In this document: positions 1 to 10,709 of the stretch, piece by piece
Position numbering within the stretch: the first letter of the stretch is position 1
Layout of the letters: the number at the start of each line of letters is the position of its first letter
From: Cheilinus undulatus
Lineage: Eukaryota; Chordata; Actinopteri; Labriformes; Labridae
Assembly: GCF_018320785.1 (NCBI RefSeq)
Contig: NC_054886.1
Location: 32,905,732-32,969,731 of the forward strand
Length of the DNA stretch: 64,000 nucleotides
Direction: 5' to 3'
Made by a program: the position numbers and the translations under genes
The notes under the pieces: generated by a model
Database searches by the model: none
What the model was told of the DNA's origin: nothing
The model's input: only the letters and a program-made list of their open reading frames with translations

Positions 1-224
1 ACTGATTTGATCCTCAAAGAGGAATGCTCTGTTTGTAAAAGCTTTGTTCTGATATTCAAGATAGGACTTATCATTCTCAAACACATGCACATACTCCCCA
101 TCATGGCACCATTCTACTTTTACATCATTTATGTCCAGCGTGGTGTTGAGGTTTAAAGGCAGGATGGCCGTTTCCCCCACTGGTACTCTAACAGGAGGTC
201 TTTTGGGATCTTGCTGTGTAGATC
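1..224 (-). CDS. Receptor A, V-set immunoglobulin exon (partial, runs off the left edge)
   Basis: The reverse strand reads an Ig V-set domain nearly identical to the complete exon at 44082-44417. It opens after a good acceptor (ttactcag) at 225-227 with a split Gly/Asp-type phase 1 codon, then STQQDPK, the B strand ILPLNLN, the C strand VKVEWCHD and the C'-C'' region EYVHVFEN. The remaining F and G strands lie outside the window. The usual B-strand cysteine is leucine here, and a cysteine directly follows the core tryptophan, as in the paralogue. The exon belongs with the signal exon at 2254-2323 across a 2.0-kb intron of matching phase. Likely role: extracellular ligand-binding domain of a type I membrane receptor. 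The B7/butyrophilin-like look (YVHVFEN, then FLFEDQIS) is a resemblance only and orthology is not assigned. Confidence 0.85.
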
Positions 225-714
225 CTGAGTAAACAGAGACAGAATGAATACTTACTGCTGCAGCATGAATTACCACTTCACTTCTAAATGTTGTTTAATC
301 AGCAGAGTTTACATCAAAGTGTGGTGAAACTAGACAGGATAAACAGGAAGTAGACAAAGAACAGAGATGTTTGCACATTCTCCTCATTGAAATATCAGTC
401 AGTTACTGGTCACATTCAGAGGACAGCTTGGTCAACAGCTCCCATGTTTTTAACAGAGCGGGGCGGTAATGTCTGCCATGTCTATGGCCACTCTAGAAAA
501 ATAAATAATAAAGAGGATCTGCTCATTTTTAAGAAAAAGACTTGAAATCCTGAAGTCAAAGAATTTGTTGATTTCAAGGGGAGAAAAAAAAGGTTTTTAC
601 TTTAAAACTAATAAATGTAAGTGAACTGAAAGGTATCATTTTTGAGATTACAAGATAAAAATTCAAAATCCAACCACTGTTTTTTTTTCTGTTTTTCGTA
701 AATTAATGACTATG

Positions 715-1967
715 ACGGAGTGTTAGGGCACACCGAGAAAAAAATACAAAATTTGACATTGCGACAATAAAGCCATAATATTATGAGAAAAAAAGTTTTA
801 ATATTATGAGAAAAAAATTGTAATATTATGAGAATAAAGTTGTAATATTACAAGAACGACAGTCTGCTGCGGTGGTGCGGATCTACGACAGAGTATTGTC
901 CTGATTATGGTCATAATTTAATGCTGATGTGCCAAAAGATGAAGTATTTCTTTATTTGTGAAAACCGATATGAAAGTAAAGCTTCACAAGGCGCTCAACA
1001 TTGAAAATTTTAATGGCAGACTTTCTTTCATTGTAATATTTTATTCTCATAATATTACGACTTTTTTCTTGTAATATTACGACTTTTTTCTCGTGATAAT
1101 AAGACTTAATTCTCATAATATTACAACTTTTTTCTCTAAATATTATGACTTTTTCTTGTAATATTGCGATTTTGTTTATCATAATAATACGATTTTTTTC
1201 TCGTAATATGACTTTTTTCTCGTAATATTACGACTTTTTTCTTGTAATATAACGTCTTTTTACTTGTAATATTACACCTTTTTTCTCGTAATATATTACA
1301 ACTTTTCCTCAAAATATTACGACTTTTTCCTCAAAATATTAAGACTTCTTTCTCAAAATATTACGACTTTTTTCTCGTAATTTTACAACTTTTTCCTCAA
1401 AATTTTAATTTTTTTCTCGTAATATTCTGACTTTTTTCTCATAATATTATGCCTTTTTTCCTCATAATATTATGACTTTTTCTGGTAATATTAAGACTTT
1501 TTTCTCATAATTGTACAACTTTTTCCTCAAAATATTAAGACCTTTTTTCTAGTAATATAATGACTTTTTCCTCAAAACATTACGGCTGTTGTCTCGTAAG
1601 ATTGCAACTTTTTTCTCAAAATAATAAGACTTTTTTCTCGTAATATTACGCCTTTTTTCTCGTAATATTACGGCTTTTTCTGGTAATATTACGACTTTTT
1701 TCTCGTTTTATTACGACTTTTTTCATGTAGTATTACTACTTTTTTCTTGTAATATTCTGACTTTTTTCTTGTAATTGTACAACTTTTTCCTCAAAGTATT
1801 ACAACTTTTTTCTCGTAATATTACAACTTTTTCCTTGTAATATAATGACTTTGTTCTCGTAGTATTACTTTTTTCTCATAATATTACAACTTTTTTCTCA
1901 TAATACAACATGTTTTTGTCATCCTTTAATTTTTTTTTCTCTTCATGTGGCCCCAAAACTCTGTCGT
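715..1967. mobile_element. Palindromic AT-rich MITE built of tandem repeats, in the receptor A intron
   Basis: The ends read ACGGAGTGTTAGGGC on the left and, reverse-complemented, ACGACAGAGTTTTGGGGCC on the right. Inside is a core near 860-1030 (ACAGTCTGC to GCAGACTTTC). It is flanked by arms of a roughly 22-bp unit (GTAATATTACGAGAAAAAAG) that point in opposite directions; the right arm is expanded to about 900 bp. A sister copy sits in the receptor B intron at 45140-45720. A shorter relative with the same TTAGGGCCAC terminal motif is at 14609-14997. It has no coding capacity. The open frame on the reverse strand near 952-1182 is a by-product of the repeat. Confidence 0.65.
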
Positions 1968-2253
1968 AAATGACTTCATATACTCTGTAAGTTTACAACT
2001 TTATGATCTCACAATTTAGATCTTTCCCCCAAACAATTTTGATTTTTTTTCTTTCAAAAAATCAATGGCTCCTCTTGTTTTTAAAAGATATTTTAGTGGC
2101 CTTGAAAGGTCACCATACATTATGTTTATGGTCATGAATAAAACAATGTTGTATATATATCACTAAGCCAGTCATGTCTTGCAGCAAAAAGGTGTCAGCA
2201 TCCAAACATTCAAACTAAAGCAGCTTTCAGTGTTCACTGATTAGATCACTCAC

Positions 2254-2323
2254 CTTCATGCAGGGGAAGAACAGCAGCCACAGCCAGAAGAGGCAGAAGA
2301 AAAGTCCTGAGTGTAGACTTCAT
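2254..2323 (-). CDS. Receptor A, signal-peptide exon
   Basis: The reverse strand gives ATG at 2323 and encodes MKSTLRTF followed by a leucine/alanine/valine-rich core ending LPLHE: a typical signal peptide of about 23 residues. It ends after one base of the next codon at a consensus donor (G|GTGAG). The 70-nt exon and its phase 1 end fit the V-set exon at 1-224. The start is supported by the identical arrangement in receptor B (48011-48080) and by a TATA box 40 bases upstream. The only clear residue differences from B are Leu/Phe and Pro/Leu in the hydrophobic core. Confidence 0.85.
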
Positions 2324-2362
2324 CTCAGAGGATTAATGTTCCTAACAGGCTACCTCACTCAG

Positions 2363-2370
2363 CTTATATG
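2363..2370 (-). promoter_or_regulatory. TATA box of receptor A
   Basis: Reverse strand CATATAAG lies 40 bases before the ATG at 2323 and is conserved at the same distance in receptor B (48120-48127). It predicts a start site near 2335-2345 and a very short 5' leader. Transcription itself cannot be seen from sequence. Confidence 0.6.
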
Positions 2371-2418
2371 GGGGCTCCACTGTTTGAGGGACACTCTCTG
2401 AAGTTTACTTTCGGTTTG

Positions 2419-2427
2419 TTCCCAGAA
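2419..2427. promoter_or_regulatory. Candidate STAT-type (GAS) site, receptor A promoter
   Basis: TTCCCAGAA matches the palindromic TTCNNNGAA consensus of STAT factors and lies about 50 bases upstream of the TATA box. It is kept intact in receptor B (48177-48185), although bases just beside it differ. A GC-rich block (CTCCGCCCTC, 2451-2460) is also shared. Cytokine control is an inference. Confidence 0.4.
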
Positions 2428-3425
2428 TAAGTGCGTGGGCCTTTCTCTAACTCCGCCCTCCTCATTCACCATGTGCGGGAGTGTGTCAGAAGACTTTGTC
2501 GCTTCCTCAGACTGTTCTCACTGCCACAGAAACAAGCTGTTAGCTCACATAACCCCATGTAAAACCGTCTCTACATGAATGATGTAATGATGACTCATCA
2601 ATACTCATGATCTTATCAAAATTAAAGTGTGTAAAACTGTTTCTGTGTCCAAGAGTTTAAATTAGATCCTGGTTTTGATTTTATTAATCTAGTTTCATCA
2701 CACACAGAAATAATTCTTTATTTTTTTATTATTTAGTCTTGATTGTTGATATGGAAAAGGATAAGGATCCTGATAGAGTTTTCTTTAAGATGAAATTATT
2801 GTTACCCACATGAAATTTCAAGACTTAAGTGAGAATTCTGAATATCTATTTATACTTTATTTTATCAGGGAACCCCACTGAGAAAAAGGTCTCTTTTCCA
2901 GTGGTGCCCTGCAACAATACAATATAGGATTAGAAAAACACGTTAACTATGGTTGAAATAGCTACAAAAACTTTAATAAACACATAAACATAATTTTAAA
3001 CCCATGCTCTGGTTAATAAATCACAATTTAAAACAGCTGCAATCACGTTCCTTAGATAGATAGATATAAGACATCAGGGCTGGGCAATTAATTGCAATTT
3101 AGATTAAATCACAAAATAACCTGCTGTGATTTTCAAATCATAGAGGTTGCAATATCTCTTTGACTTTAAATTAGTCAAAATACCACTTTGATAATTTTTT
3201 TTTTGCAGCAGCAGCAGCAGAGATTTTATGCACATTATGCAAACATTCAAGTGTCATCTTAGAAAATGGATTAAAAAATCCTCCTTTTTGTGTTGGTTTA
3301 TGTTTTTCAAAATCTAAATGAGTGACATAAAAATGATAATGTCCTTAAACAAAGCAAACAACATCACATTTGCAATATGAGCAAAAATAGTTTGCTAATT
3401 TTATCCAAAACTGGTAGCCAGCTAC

Positions 3426-3800
3426 ATCTCCTCCACCCCAGCCTCCTCCTTTATAGCATAAAGCTCCACCTCCTCCACCCCAGCCTCCTCCTTTATAGCA
3501 TAAAGCTTCACCTCCTCCACCCCAGCCTCCTCCTTTATAGCATAAAACTCCGTCTCCTCACCCCAGCCTCCTCCTTTATAGCATAAAGCTCCACCTCCTC
3601 CACCCCAGCCTCCTCCTTTATAAAGTAAAGCTTCACCTCCTCCACCCTAGCCTCCTCCTTTATAGAGTAAAGCTCCACCTCCTCCACCCCAGCCTCCTCC
3701 TTTATAGCATAAAGCTTCACCTCCTCCACCCCAGCCTCCTCCTTTATAGCATAAAGCTTCACCTCCTCCACCCCAGCCTCTTCCTTTATAGACTAAAGCG
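3426..3800. repeat. 42-bp minisatellite, about nine copies
   Basis: The unit is CTCCTCCACCCCAGCC followed by TCCTCCTTTATAGCATAAAGCTTCAC, spaced 42 bases apart, with a few indels and point changes. Because 42 is divisible by three, both strands stay open and mimic a repeat protein (LLHPSLLLYSIKLH on the plus strand); this is not treated as a gene. A shorter array of the same unit lies at 49243-49390, at the same distance upstream of receptor B. Confidence 0.9.
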
Positions 3801-3954
3801 TGTTGCATCCCCATATTCAGATTCATACTACTATGGATCTTTTACTTCAGAAATAATTTCATTTTAATAATTTTCATTTGCACATGGTCTTATTTATGGA
3901 ATTATTTATTGCTTGAATTTATCGAAAAATACATAAAATAACCCAAGAACAATT

Positions 3955-4175
3955 GCATATTAAATCACAGTCTTGATTAAATCAGAATATTGAGATTAAA
4001 ATCAGAATACTGACATAAAATCAAGATTCTGAGATTAAAGTAAAAAAACATGAGATTAAAGTTAGAATTTGAGATTAGAGGCAGGATACTGAAATTAAAG
4101 AAAGAATATGTAGATGAAAGTCAGAATTCTGACATTGAAATCAGAATTCTGAGATTAAATCGGGATTCGGAGGGT
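3955..4175. repeat. Degenerate simple repeat, about 20-bp period
   Basis: Imperfect copies of GAGATTAAAGTCAGAATTCT. The same motif recurs at 14680-14930, 16840-16985 and 48560-48640. The stretches 2430-3425 and 3800-4386 otherwise hold no recognisable gene. Confidence 0.6.
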
Positions 4176-4386
4176 AAAAGTAGTTGGACTTGAGTGTTGG
4201 GATTTTGGTAAATCTGGTCATTCTCAAAAAACATTTTTTCATTTTTACTTTTCTTAATTAATTTCAGTATGTATAATTTCACAGCACCATCATAAAAGCT
4301 AAGATAAACCAAAAAGGAGAAAAAAAAATCAGTATCAGAGGTCTTTTAATTTTAACATTTTTTACATGTGTGCTTTTTATAATATA

Positions 4387-4942
4387 CAGTGCTTAACAAA
4401 TGCATCAGACCACCCTTACCCTAACCAAAGTAAGGTTTATGCCACAGCTGCCCTAAATTAACAGCATTGGTAATTACCAAAATCATTTTTGATGTTTCTG
4501 CAATGGTTAATACACCAATATGTAGAAGCTCTTTAACCCAAATGATATTTTTAATGCTAAAATATAATTATTTTTGTTATCCATGAATTTTCAAGTTCAC
4601 TGATTTACAAAAAAAAAAAAAAAAATAACATAAAAAAAGTAAAGCACATGAATATTTCTTGATTAATATGTCAGATTACAGTTATGTACTTGCATCCCTG
4701 AACAGAAAAATGAGTTTTAGACGGTGAATCTTATACTTGATTCATTTCTGACTTCTCAGAGAAGCCCAGTGAGTCGGCTCAAATTTGGCTGAATTCAGTT
4801 TGAAATTCCTCATTCCTGTTCAAAATGGTAAAACGTGGAGAGCTGACTGAAAATGAAAGAGTCCGTATTAAAGCACTTCATGATGCTGGATGGTCTCTGA
4901 GACAAATATGACAGGTGGTCTAATACATTTGTTTACGCGCTG
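4387..4942 (+). mobile_element. Tc1/mariner-type short element with transposase HTH remnant
   Basis: The element is flanked by TA on both sides. Its ends are inverted: CAGTGCTTAACAAATGCATC on the left, and a right end whose reverse complement begins CAGCGCGTAAACAAATG. Near the right end a short frame reads MVKRGELTENERVRIKALHD, the start of a Tc1-type helix-turn-helix, then breaks. Relatives are at 12203-12738 and 29829-30363. No counterpart exists at the matching place upstream of receptor B, so it probably arrived after the A/B duplication. Confidence 0.8.
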
Positions 4943-5189
4943 TATATATAATATACATATATATATATATACTTCTCTTCGAAATTAAGCTAGAGATTCT
5001 TATTAAAAGCATCAATGTGATCAATAATGCTAAATCAAACATATCACTATTGTAACACTAAACCTTAAAAAAGAATTAAAACTATTCCTACAGCTAATTG
5101 TTTAGACAGCAGGACTCCAGATGTAAACATGTGGGAAATTCCTTTTTAAAAACTCAACAAAGGAATTCCCCATTCCTCAGACCGCCACT

Positions 5190-5736
5190 GAGTTCTCCTC
5201 ATCTTCAGGACGTAAGGATACTCCTGTCCAGCGTTTTAGTCATCTCGGCCTCCTTGGGAGTTCATCTGTTCTTGTCCTGTGAGGATATTAGGAGGGGAGT
5301 TTACAAAGCAGGTCAAAAATCCCCTACTAACTTAGAATCGAGAGTACATGAACCTCTGATAAGCTCATGTAGCTTTGTCTTTGCCAGCCATGATCCTTTT
5401 TTAGCAGAGTTTGTCCTACTTAGAAAATCACATCTTTCCATTTTTTGTCTTTGTCCACACTGAGACCATCAGGAGTCATGTGGACTCAAAATAATCAAGA
5501 ACAGAGGTTGTTTAGTAACTGTGCTGATAGAATAACCCTCTGTGAAAGGTCCTAGAGATGATTTAACCAGGGCTGTTGATGTTGTGTGGTTAATAATGAT
5601 GCATTTAAGGTCTGGAAACAATGTAAAAAGCAGCAGATCCTGAATGAATGAACTGCAGCGTTCTAACAGCACCAAGATATTGAGATTAGTGCACATGTAG
5701 CATCCACTGGTCACCGTTTTTACACCACAAACAAAT
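5190..5736. repeat. Dispersed repeat segment, inverted copy at 59490-59960
   Basis: This stretch matches the reverse complement of 59490-59960 closely, including the parts reading GAGACCATCAGGAGTCATG and GGTTAATAATGATGCATTTA. It continues into the inverted-repeat arm at 5737. Its start (about 5130-5200) also resembles 49730-49810 upstream of receptor B. Open frames here are short and not conserved in kind. Confidence 0.6.
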
Positions 5737-7040
5737 TTGCACTAATCATACGCTGGTGATGAAGGCTTGACAGTAATTAATGTGCTCACCAGTCACAGTG
5801 GCTAGTGGTGTTGCAAAGTTACTAGCCACTCAGCATTTCCACTAGTCAGTTTTGTTGTTGAGAGGCTGTTACATGTCAAATTGATACGACTGGTAGATGA
5901 AACATGATCAGTAAGCTCTCCTCTAAATACGGCAAGTCTCCCCAGGCTGATGAAACAGCTCATTACAGTCAAGTGTCATACTTCCCCGTTAGAAATAGTC
6001 ATTTAAGAGTCAGTGATCCTTGGACTTTTCTCTTTAAGGGTTTGATGTTTATGTGTCAGTGCATGAGTTTGAATGTGCGATGTAAAGGCACATGACACAC
6101 AAAGACACTGTGGCATTTTTTGCATGTATTTTGATAGAAGTCTGACCTTTGCATGTACAGAGCGGCCTCATTGCAACAGGCATCTAAATTATCAACACTG
6201 AAGCTGACAGTCAAGCATGGTTGGAGTGAAACTCAGCGTTCCCAGCCCCCATGTTCAGACTTGTAGGAGAAAATCATTGTTTATCAAAAGAGCTGCTTGT
6301 AATGCGCACAACCCTGATGAACTTTCAGCTCAGGAATGCAGCTGATCACTGTTTGGCAAACGTGTGTGTGATATTAGCTTGAAATCAGTATGAGAAGTGG
6401 ATCAGTGTCAGAAAAAAGTCAGAGGCAAGGAGGTACACGACACTCACAAAATATGAGGTCATGGGAAATTTATGTACTGAATCTCAGCTGCCTTCAGACC
6501 CAAGAGAGGAAGATTTCAGCCACAGAATCTGTGCCAGAAATCTAAAAATACATCTCTCCATTTCCTGAATGTGTTTTTCTTTTCCAGCTTTGCTTTAGCT
6601 GCCTCGGCATTTACCAAAGATGTTATATTGGTGACAAGGGCAGCACTGCATCTCCCACTCCTGCTCACAATGAATGGATATGATCAGAGGAGGAAGTCAG
6701 GCTCTTGGCATTGTAACATCTTTGCAATTACCACAGAAAAGTGAAATTATTGTAAACACCTCTGAAAAATGTGTAGGAGACAGCCCTGGACTTAGAGTCC
6801 CACTCCTTTAACTATCTTGTTTCACTTTAATAAACTCAGCAGACAAAGCAAAACTTATCCACATGCTGTGATATCAACATTTAACATTCTAACCTTTTCT
6901 TTTAGCGTTAAATGTTTTTGATCCATAGCAAGTTCAGTTTTTCCATTGTTAGGCTAACGCCATGGCCTACCAGAGATTTCTCTCAAGATGAAAGTAGATT
7001 TTTAACCCTAACAAGTAAAAGACTGTTACTTTAAGACAGT
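5737..7040. repeat. Left arm of a large inverted repeat
   Basis: The arm from TTGCACTAATCA to TTTAAGACAG is repeated in reverse complement at 7861-8853, separated by about 820 bases. Agreement is high at both ends; the right arm lacks a few hundred bases that the left arm has. Parts recur at 49840-50560 (plus) and 58560-59220 (minus). The organisation is that of a foldback-type or long-TIR DNA element. No transposase is visible in it. Confidence 0.7.
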
Positions 7041-7860
7041 TTAAGGCCGATAATGTGGCGTCATAATTAAGTTCACCGCAATGAAAAAGTGGTTAATAGT
7101 GGCAAGAATGGGTCAACAGGGGCAAATATCAGCGTAAAGTGGCATGAATGAGTTTAAAGGTGGAAAGAACTGGCAGAAAAGTGGCCTGCTACAAATCTAC
7201 TGATGGCTCCTGGTGTTTATATCCCTTCCAGATTATTTTTAATCCAGTGTTTATTCAGAGCTTTGTCACTATAAATCCACATGACTAGATTAACGATCAT
7301 GTGTTTATTTATTACGTTTTCACAGTGGAAAACTTTGACACTGGCAGTAAAAGAAAATCAATAATAAACTAAATCATAGTCACGTAATTTAAAATTAGGC
7401 AACCTAACAATTAAAAATCTAAACTGCAAATTAATTAATTTATGCAGTTAATTGATTAATTGCATAGATTGCAGAACTGACCAGTTTGCATGTAAAATTC
7501 AGTCATGTTGAATTTCAAAACAATGTTTAAGTCCATACTGACAATGTTTATTTTTATTAGCCAATGAAATGAAGTCAAGGACGTGTATTTTATGAACTCT
7601 TAGACTGAATATGTAAATGAGTGCTGCTCTGCTACACCAGTTTAATCTGAAACCTTCACGTAGAGCTAGGACAGAGAGCTTGAATACACTGTTTAACAGT
7701 GTTACACAAACATATCTGCAGGAGCGCATGTACAAAATGACTCAGCACACTTCTCAGGAGTTCATGTTCAGTCACTTTCTGAGTTTAGCGGCCCCGTTAA
7801 GATGAAGTAAGCTAACAGATCAAGTTACTGCTCTTTATCGTTGCTTTCCTGTGCAGTTTT
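7041..7860. repeat. Spacer of the large inverted repeat
   Basis: Begins AAGGCCGATAATGTGGC. Its inner part near 7740-7860 matches the reverse complement of 53120-53250, so spacer and arms travelled together. It holds short open frames on both strands but no recognisable protein. Confidence 0.45.
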
Positions 7861-8853
7861 TACTGTCTTAAACTAACAGTCCTTTACTTGCTAGGGTTAA
7901 AAATCTACTTTCATCTTGAGAGAAATCTCTGGTAGGCGATGGTGTTAGCTCAACCATGGAAAAACTGAACTTGCTATGAATCAAAAACCTTTAATGCTAA
8001 GAGAAAAGGTTAGAATGTTAAATGTTGATATCACAGCATGTGGATGAGTTTTGCTTTGCCTGCTGAGTTTATTAAAGTGAATCGAGACAGTTAAAGGAGA
8101 AATGATATCGTTATTTTCCTCACCTTCAGAGCAACGGGACTCTCCAAGACTGTCTCTAAGGTCAGGACCCATACATTTTTTCTGAGGCATTCACAATAAC
8201 GTCACTTTAATGTGGTGATTGCAAAGATCTCTCAATGCCAAGAGCCTGACGTCCTCCTTTGATCGTATCCTTTCATTGTGAGCATGAGTGGGTGACCTTT
8301 GGTTAATGCTGAGGAAGCTAAACCAAAGCTAAAGGATAACACATTCAGGGAATGGAGGAAGAAAAACCCATTAAGGAAATGGAGGAAGGAAAACACATTC
8401 AAGCACAGTTTCTACTGTGGCTGAAATCTTCCTCTGTTGGGTCTGAAGGCTGCTGACGTTCAGTACATAAATTTCCCATGACCTCATGTCTTGTGAGTGT
8501 CGTGTTCCTGTCTATCTGACTGTTTTTCAACCATGCTTGACTGTCAGCTTCAGTGTTGATGATTTAGATGTCTGTTGCTATGAGGCCGGTCTGCACATGC
8601 AAAAGTCAGACTTCTATCAAAACACCTGCGAAAAATGACTCAGTGTCTTTGTGTGTCATGTGCCGCACATTCAAACTTATGCACTGACACATAAACTTCA
8701 AATCCTTAAAGAGAAAAGTCCAAGAATCACTGACTCTTAAAATGACAACAGGAAAGTATGACCCATGACTGACACATCACACATAAATGTAGCACTACTG
8801 TGCTACATTAATTACTGTCAAGCCCTCATCACCTGTATATGACTAGTGCAAAC
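7861..8853. repeat. Right arm of the large inverted repeat
   Basis: Reverse complement of 5737-7040 with internal deletions. The inner edge is the stretch around ACTGTCTTAAACTAACAG and the outer edge is ACTAGTGCAA. The segment 7861-8000 also matches 52990-53120 in reverse. Confidence 0.7.
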
Positions 8854-8867
8854 TCTTAGTGCAAAAA

Positions 8868-9046
8868 TAATATAACAAAAATAGTAATAACTTTATTTGT
8901 ATAGCACATTTAAAACAAAGGTTTGCAACAAGCAGAAACACAAATAAAACAAAGACAAGCAAAGAACATAATCAGCAGGTGAATCCATGAAAAATAAAGC
9001 CAGCAATGTAACTCCAATGTCATAGTCATCTAGTAGACCTGTTATC
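8868..9046. repeat. Dispersed repeat, 5' part, split by the element at 9047-10596
   Basis: The sequence around AATAACTTTATTTGTATAGC and onwards is also found, unbroken, at 59215-59490. There the text runs straight through the point where 9046 and 10597 are separated, so 9047-10596 is an insertion into this repeat. Confidence 0.65.
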
Positions 9047-10596
9047 TAGGGCGACCAAACGTCCAGTTTTCCCCAGACATGTCTGGTTTTCAGTTTCCTT
9101 TCTTGGCCGCCCTGGCGTTTTTTTTTCTAAAGTAATGAAAATGTCCTGGTTTTCATTGGGCCACTAAATTGACTGGCATAATAAAACATGTCGAGCAGAG
9201 ATTAATATTTAATCCATGTATTATGATTGTTGGGTGTGAGAAGAACAGAGAAATGCGGTAATGCAGTAAGATCATTCATGAACGTATGCTGTCTGGTATC
9301 CAAACTGAAGCCCTGATTTTAACATGTTTCTTCAGTCTCTTCCTGTCTACGCTCTCCCACAGTGGTATTTTATGATAATCATTGTGGTGCACGTCGTCGG
9401 TCATCAGCGAGCCACACACACACCAATCACATGTTAAGATAACGTAATATCTTCAATGCCCTGCTGATTATAAAACAGTCAAAACAGCAGAAACAGGAAA
9501 CCAAAGCTACAGAATGAGACAGGGTGGAACGATGTTTGCAGGTGTGAGACATTAGTCATTTGGAGGTCCAGGGCAAAGACCAATATGAAACCCCTTCTCC
9601 TTTAACTAAAACTATTAATAATGAGTGGAGAAAAAATAGAAACATCTCTTTATGTTAATAAAGCCACAGATCTACAGTAAATGTCCCAGTGTGAGCTATA
9701 AATACCCAAATAACCAACCTTTTTTCATCAGCTCTTTCAAAAACATCTCAGAGCTCAAATGAATTTTTTAACATGTCATTAGACCAGGTTGAACTTACAT
9801 AAATAAAAAAGAATATATGTTCATTATTAGTAACATCCTTTCCTCCAACACTATAGACATTTTTATGTGGCCTATTGTATCCCACTTCATCACAGAATAA
9901 TCCAACAATTCGTTTCATTTTATTTCCACTATGGATCAGCTGATCTGTGGATCTTCTTACATCCCTGGTTTTGGAATGTGACTCTCTCTAAAGTATTTTA
10001 AGACGACATGGACAATATGGCTCTTTGGTAGAATAAGGTTGAGTTCCCCTTGGTCTAGACTGTCTTCAGACAGACAAATATCAGTGGCAGGCAGAAGTAA
10101 ACTACTCTGATGTGGAAAACATGAGCAGCCTGAAAGAAGAAAGAAAGGAGTTATAAACTATATATTTCTAGATTTCTATACCACATTTATATTTTACTAA
10201 ATGCATTGATGGGTATGTTTTTCAACATCTTTTCCATGAACTCACTCCATGTATTAAATACCAACTCATAAACTCACTCCGGCTGCTATTAGAAAAAAGA
10301 AAGACCTGCTAAACTCTGGAAACGACAGTAGAGAAGAGAGTGAGCCAGATTATATGTCCTGATAAATGCTCTACAAATAATAATGAATTAATTATTTCAA
10401 GGTGTAGAGAAAAGATTTGTGTCTTTGGTTATTGATAGTATTTGTTAATATAACAGTTTTCTATCCATTCAGAGCAGGCATACTTTAAATGTATTGAAAT
10501 TATAAGGCATCTTTGAGGAAACTTAGAGTAACATTTAACTTTGTCATTGCCGGGCTGAGTGTCCTGGTTTTCAGTAATCAATATATGGTCACCCTA
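9047..10596. mobile_element. Non-autonomous hAT-like DNA transposon
   Basis: Left end TAGGGCGACCAAACGTCC and right end, reverse-complemented, TAGGGTGACCATATATTG form the terminal inverted repeat. The flanks CTGTTATC and CCGTTATA agree at 6 of 8 positions, as an old 8-bp target duplication would. The paralogue near 59385-59410 lacks the element. No transposase frame is seen in the 1.55 kb. Confidence 0.75.
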
Positions 10597-10709
10597 CCGT
10601 TATAGAGCCTGACACATGTCACCTTAGAAATACATTATAAAACCTTGAAATATGAAATTAAAGACCAAGAATAAAAAAAATAAAACTAAAGGCCCAGAAT
10701 AACCTAGAC

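Noticed and set aside
2405..2420. Interferon-response-like motif in the receptor A promoter (ACCGAAAGTAAAC on the reverse strand)
   Set aside because: Not matching the full ISRE and not conserved in receptor B.
3377..3771. Repeat-protein-like ORFs on both strands
   Set aside because: The 42-bp minisatellite unit is divisible by three and lacks stops; strands mirror each other. Same for 49204-49410.
3426..3800. CRISPR-like array
   Set aside because: Units abut with no unique spacers, in a eukaryotic genome: a minisatellite.
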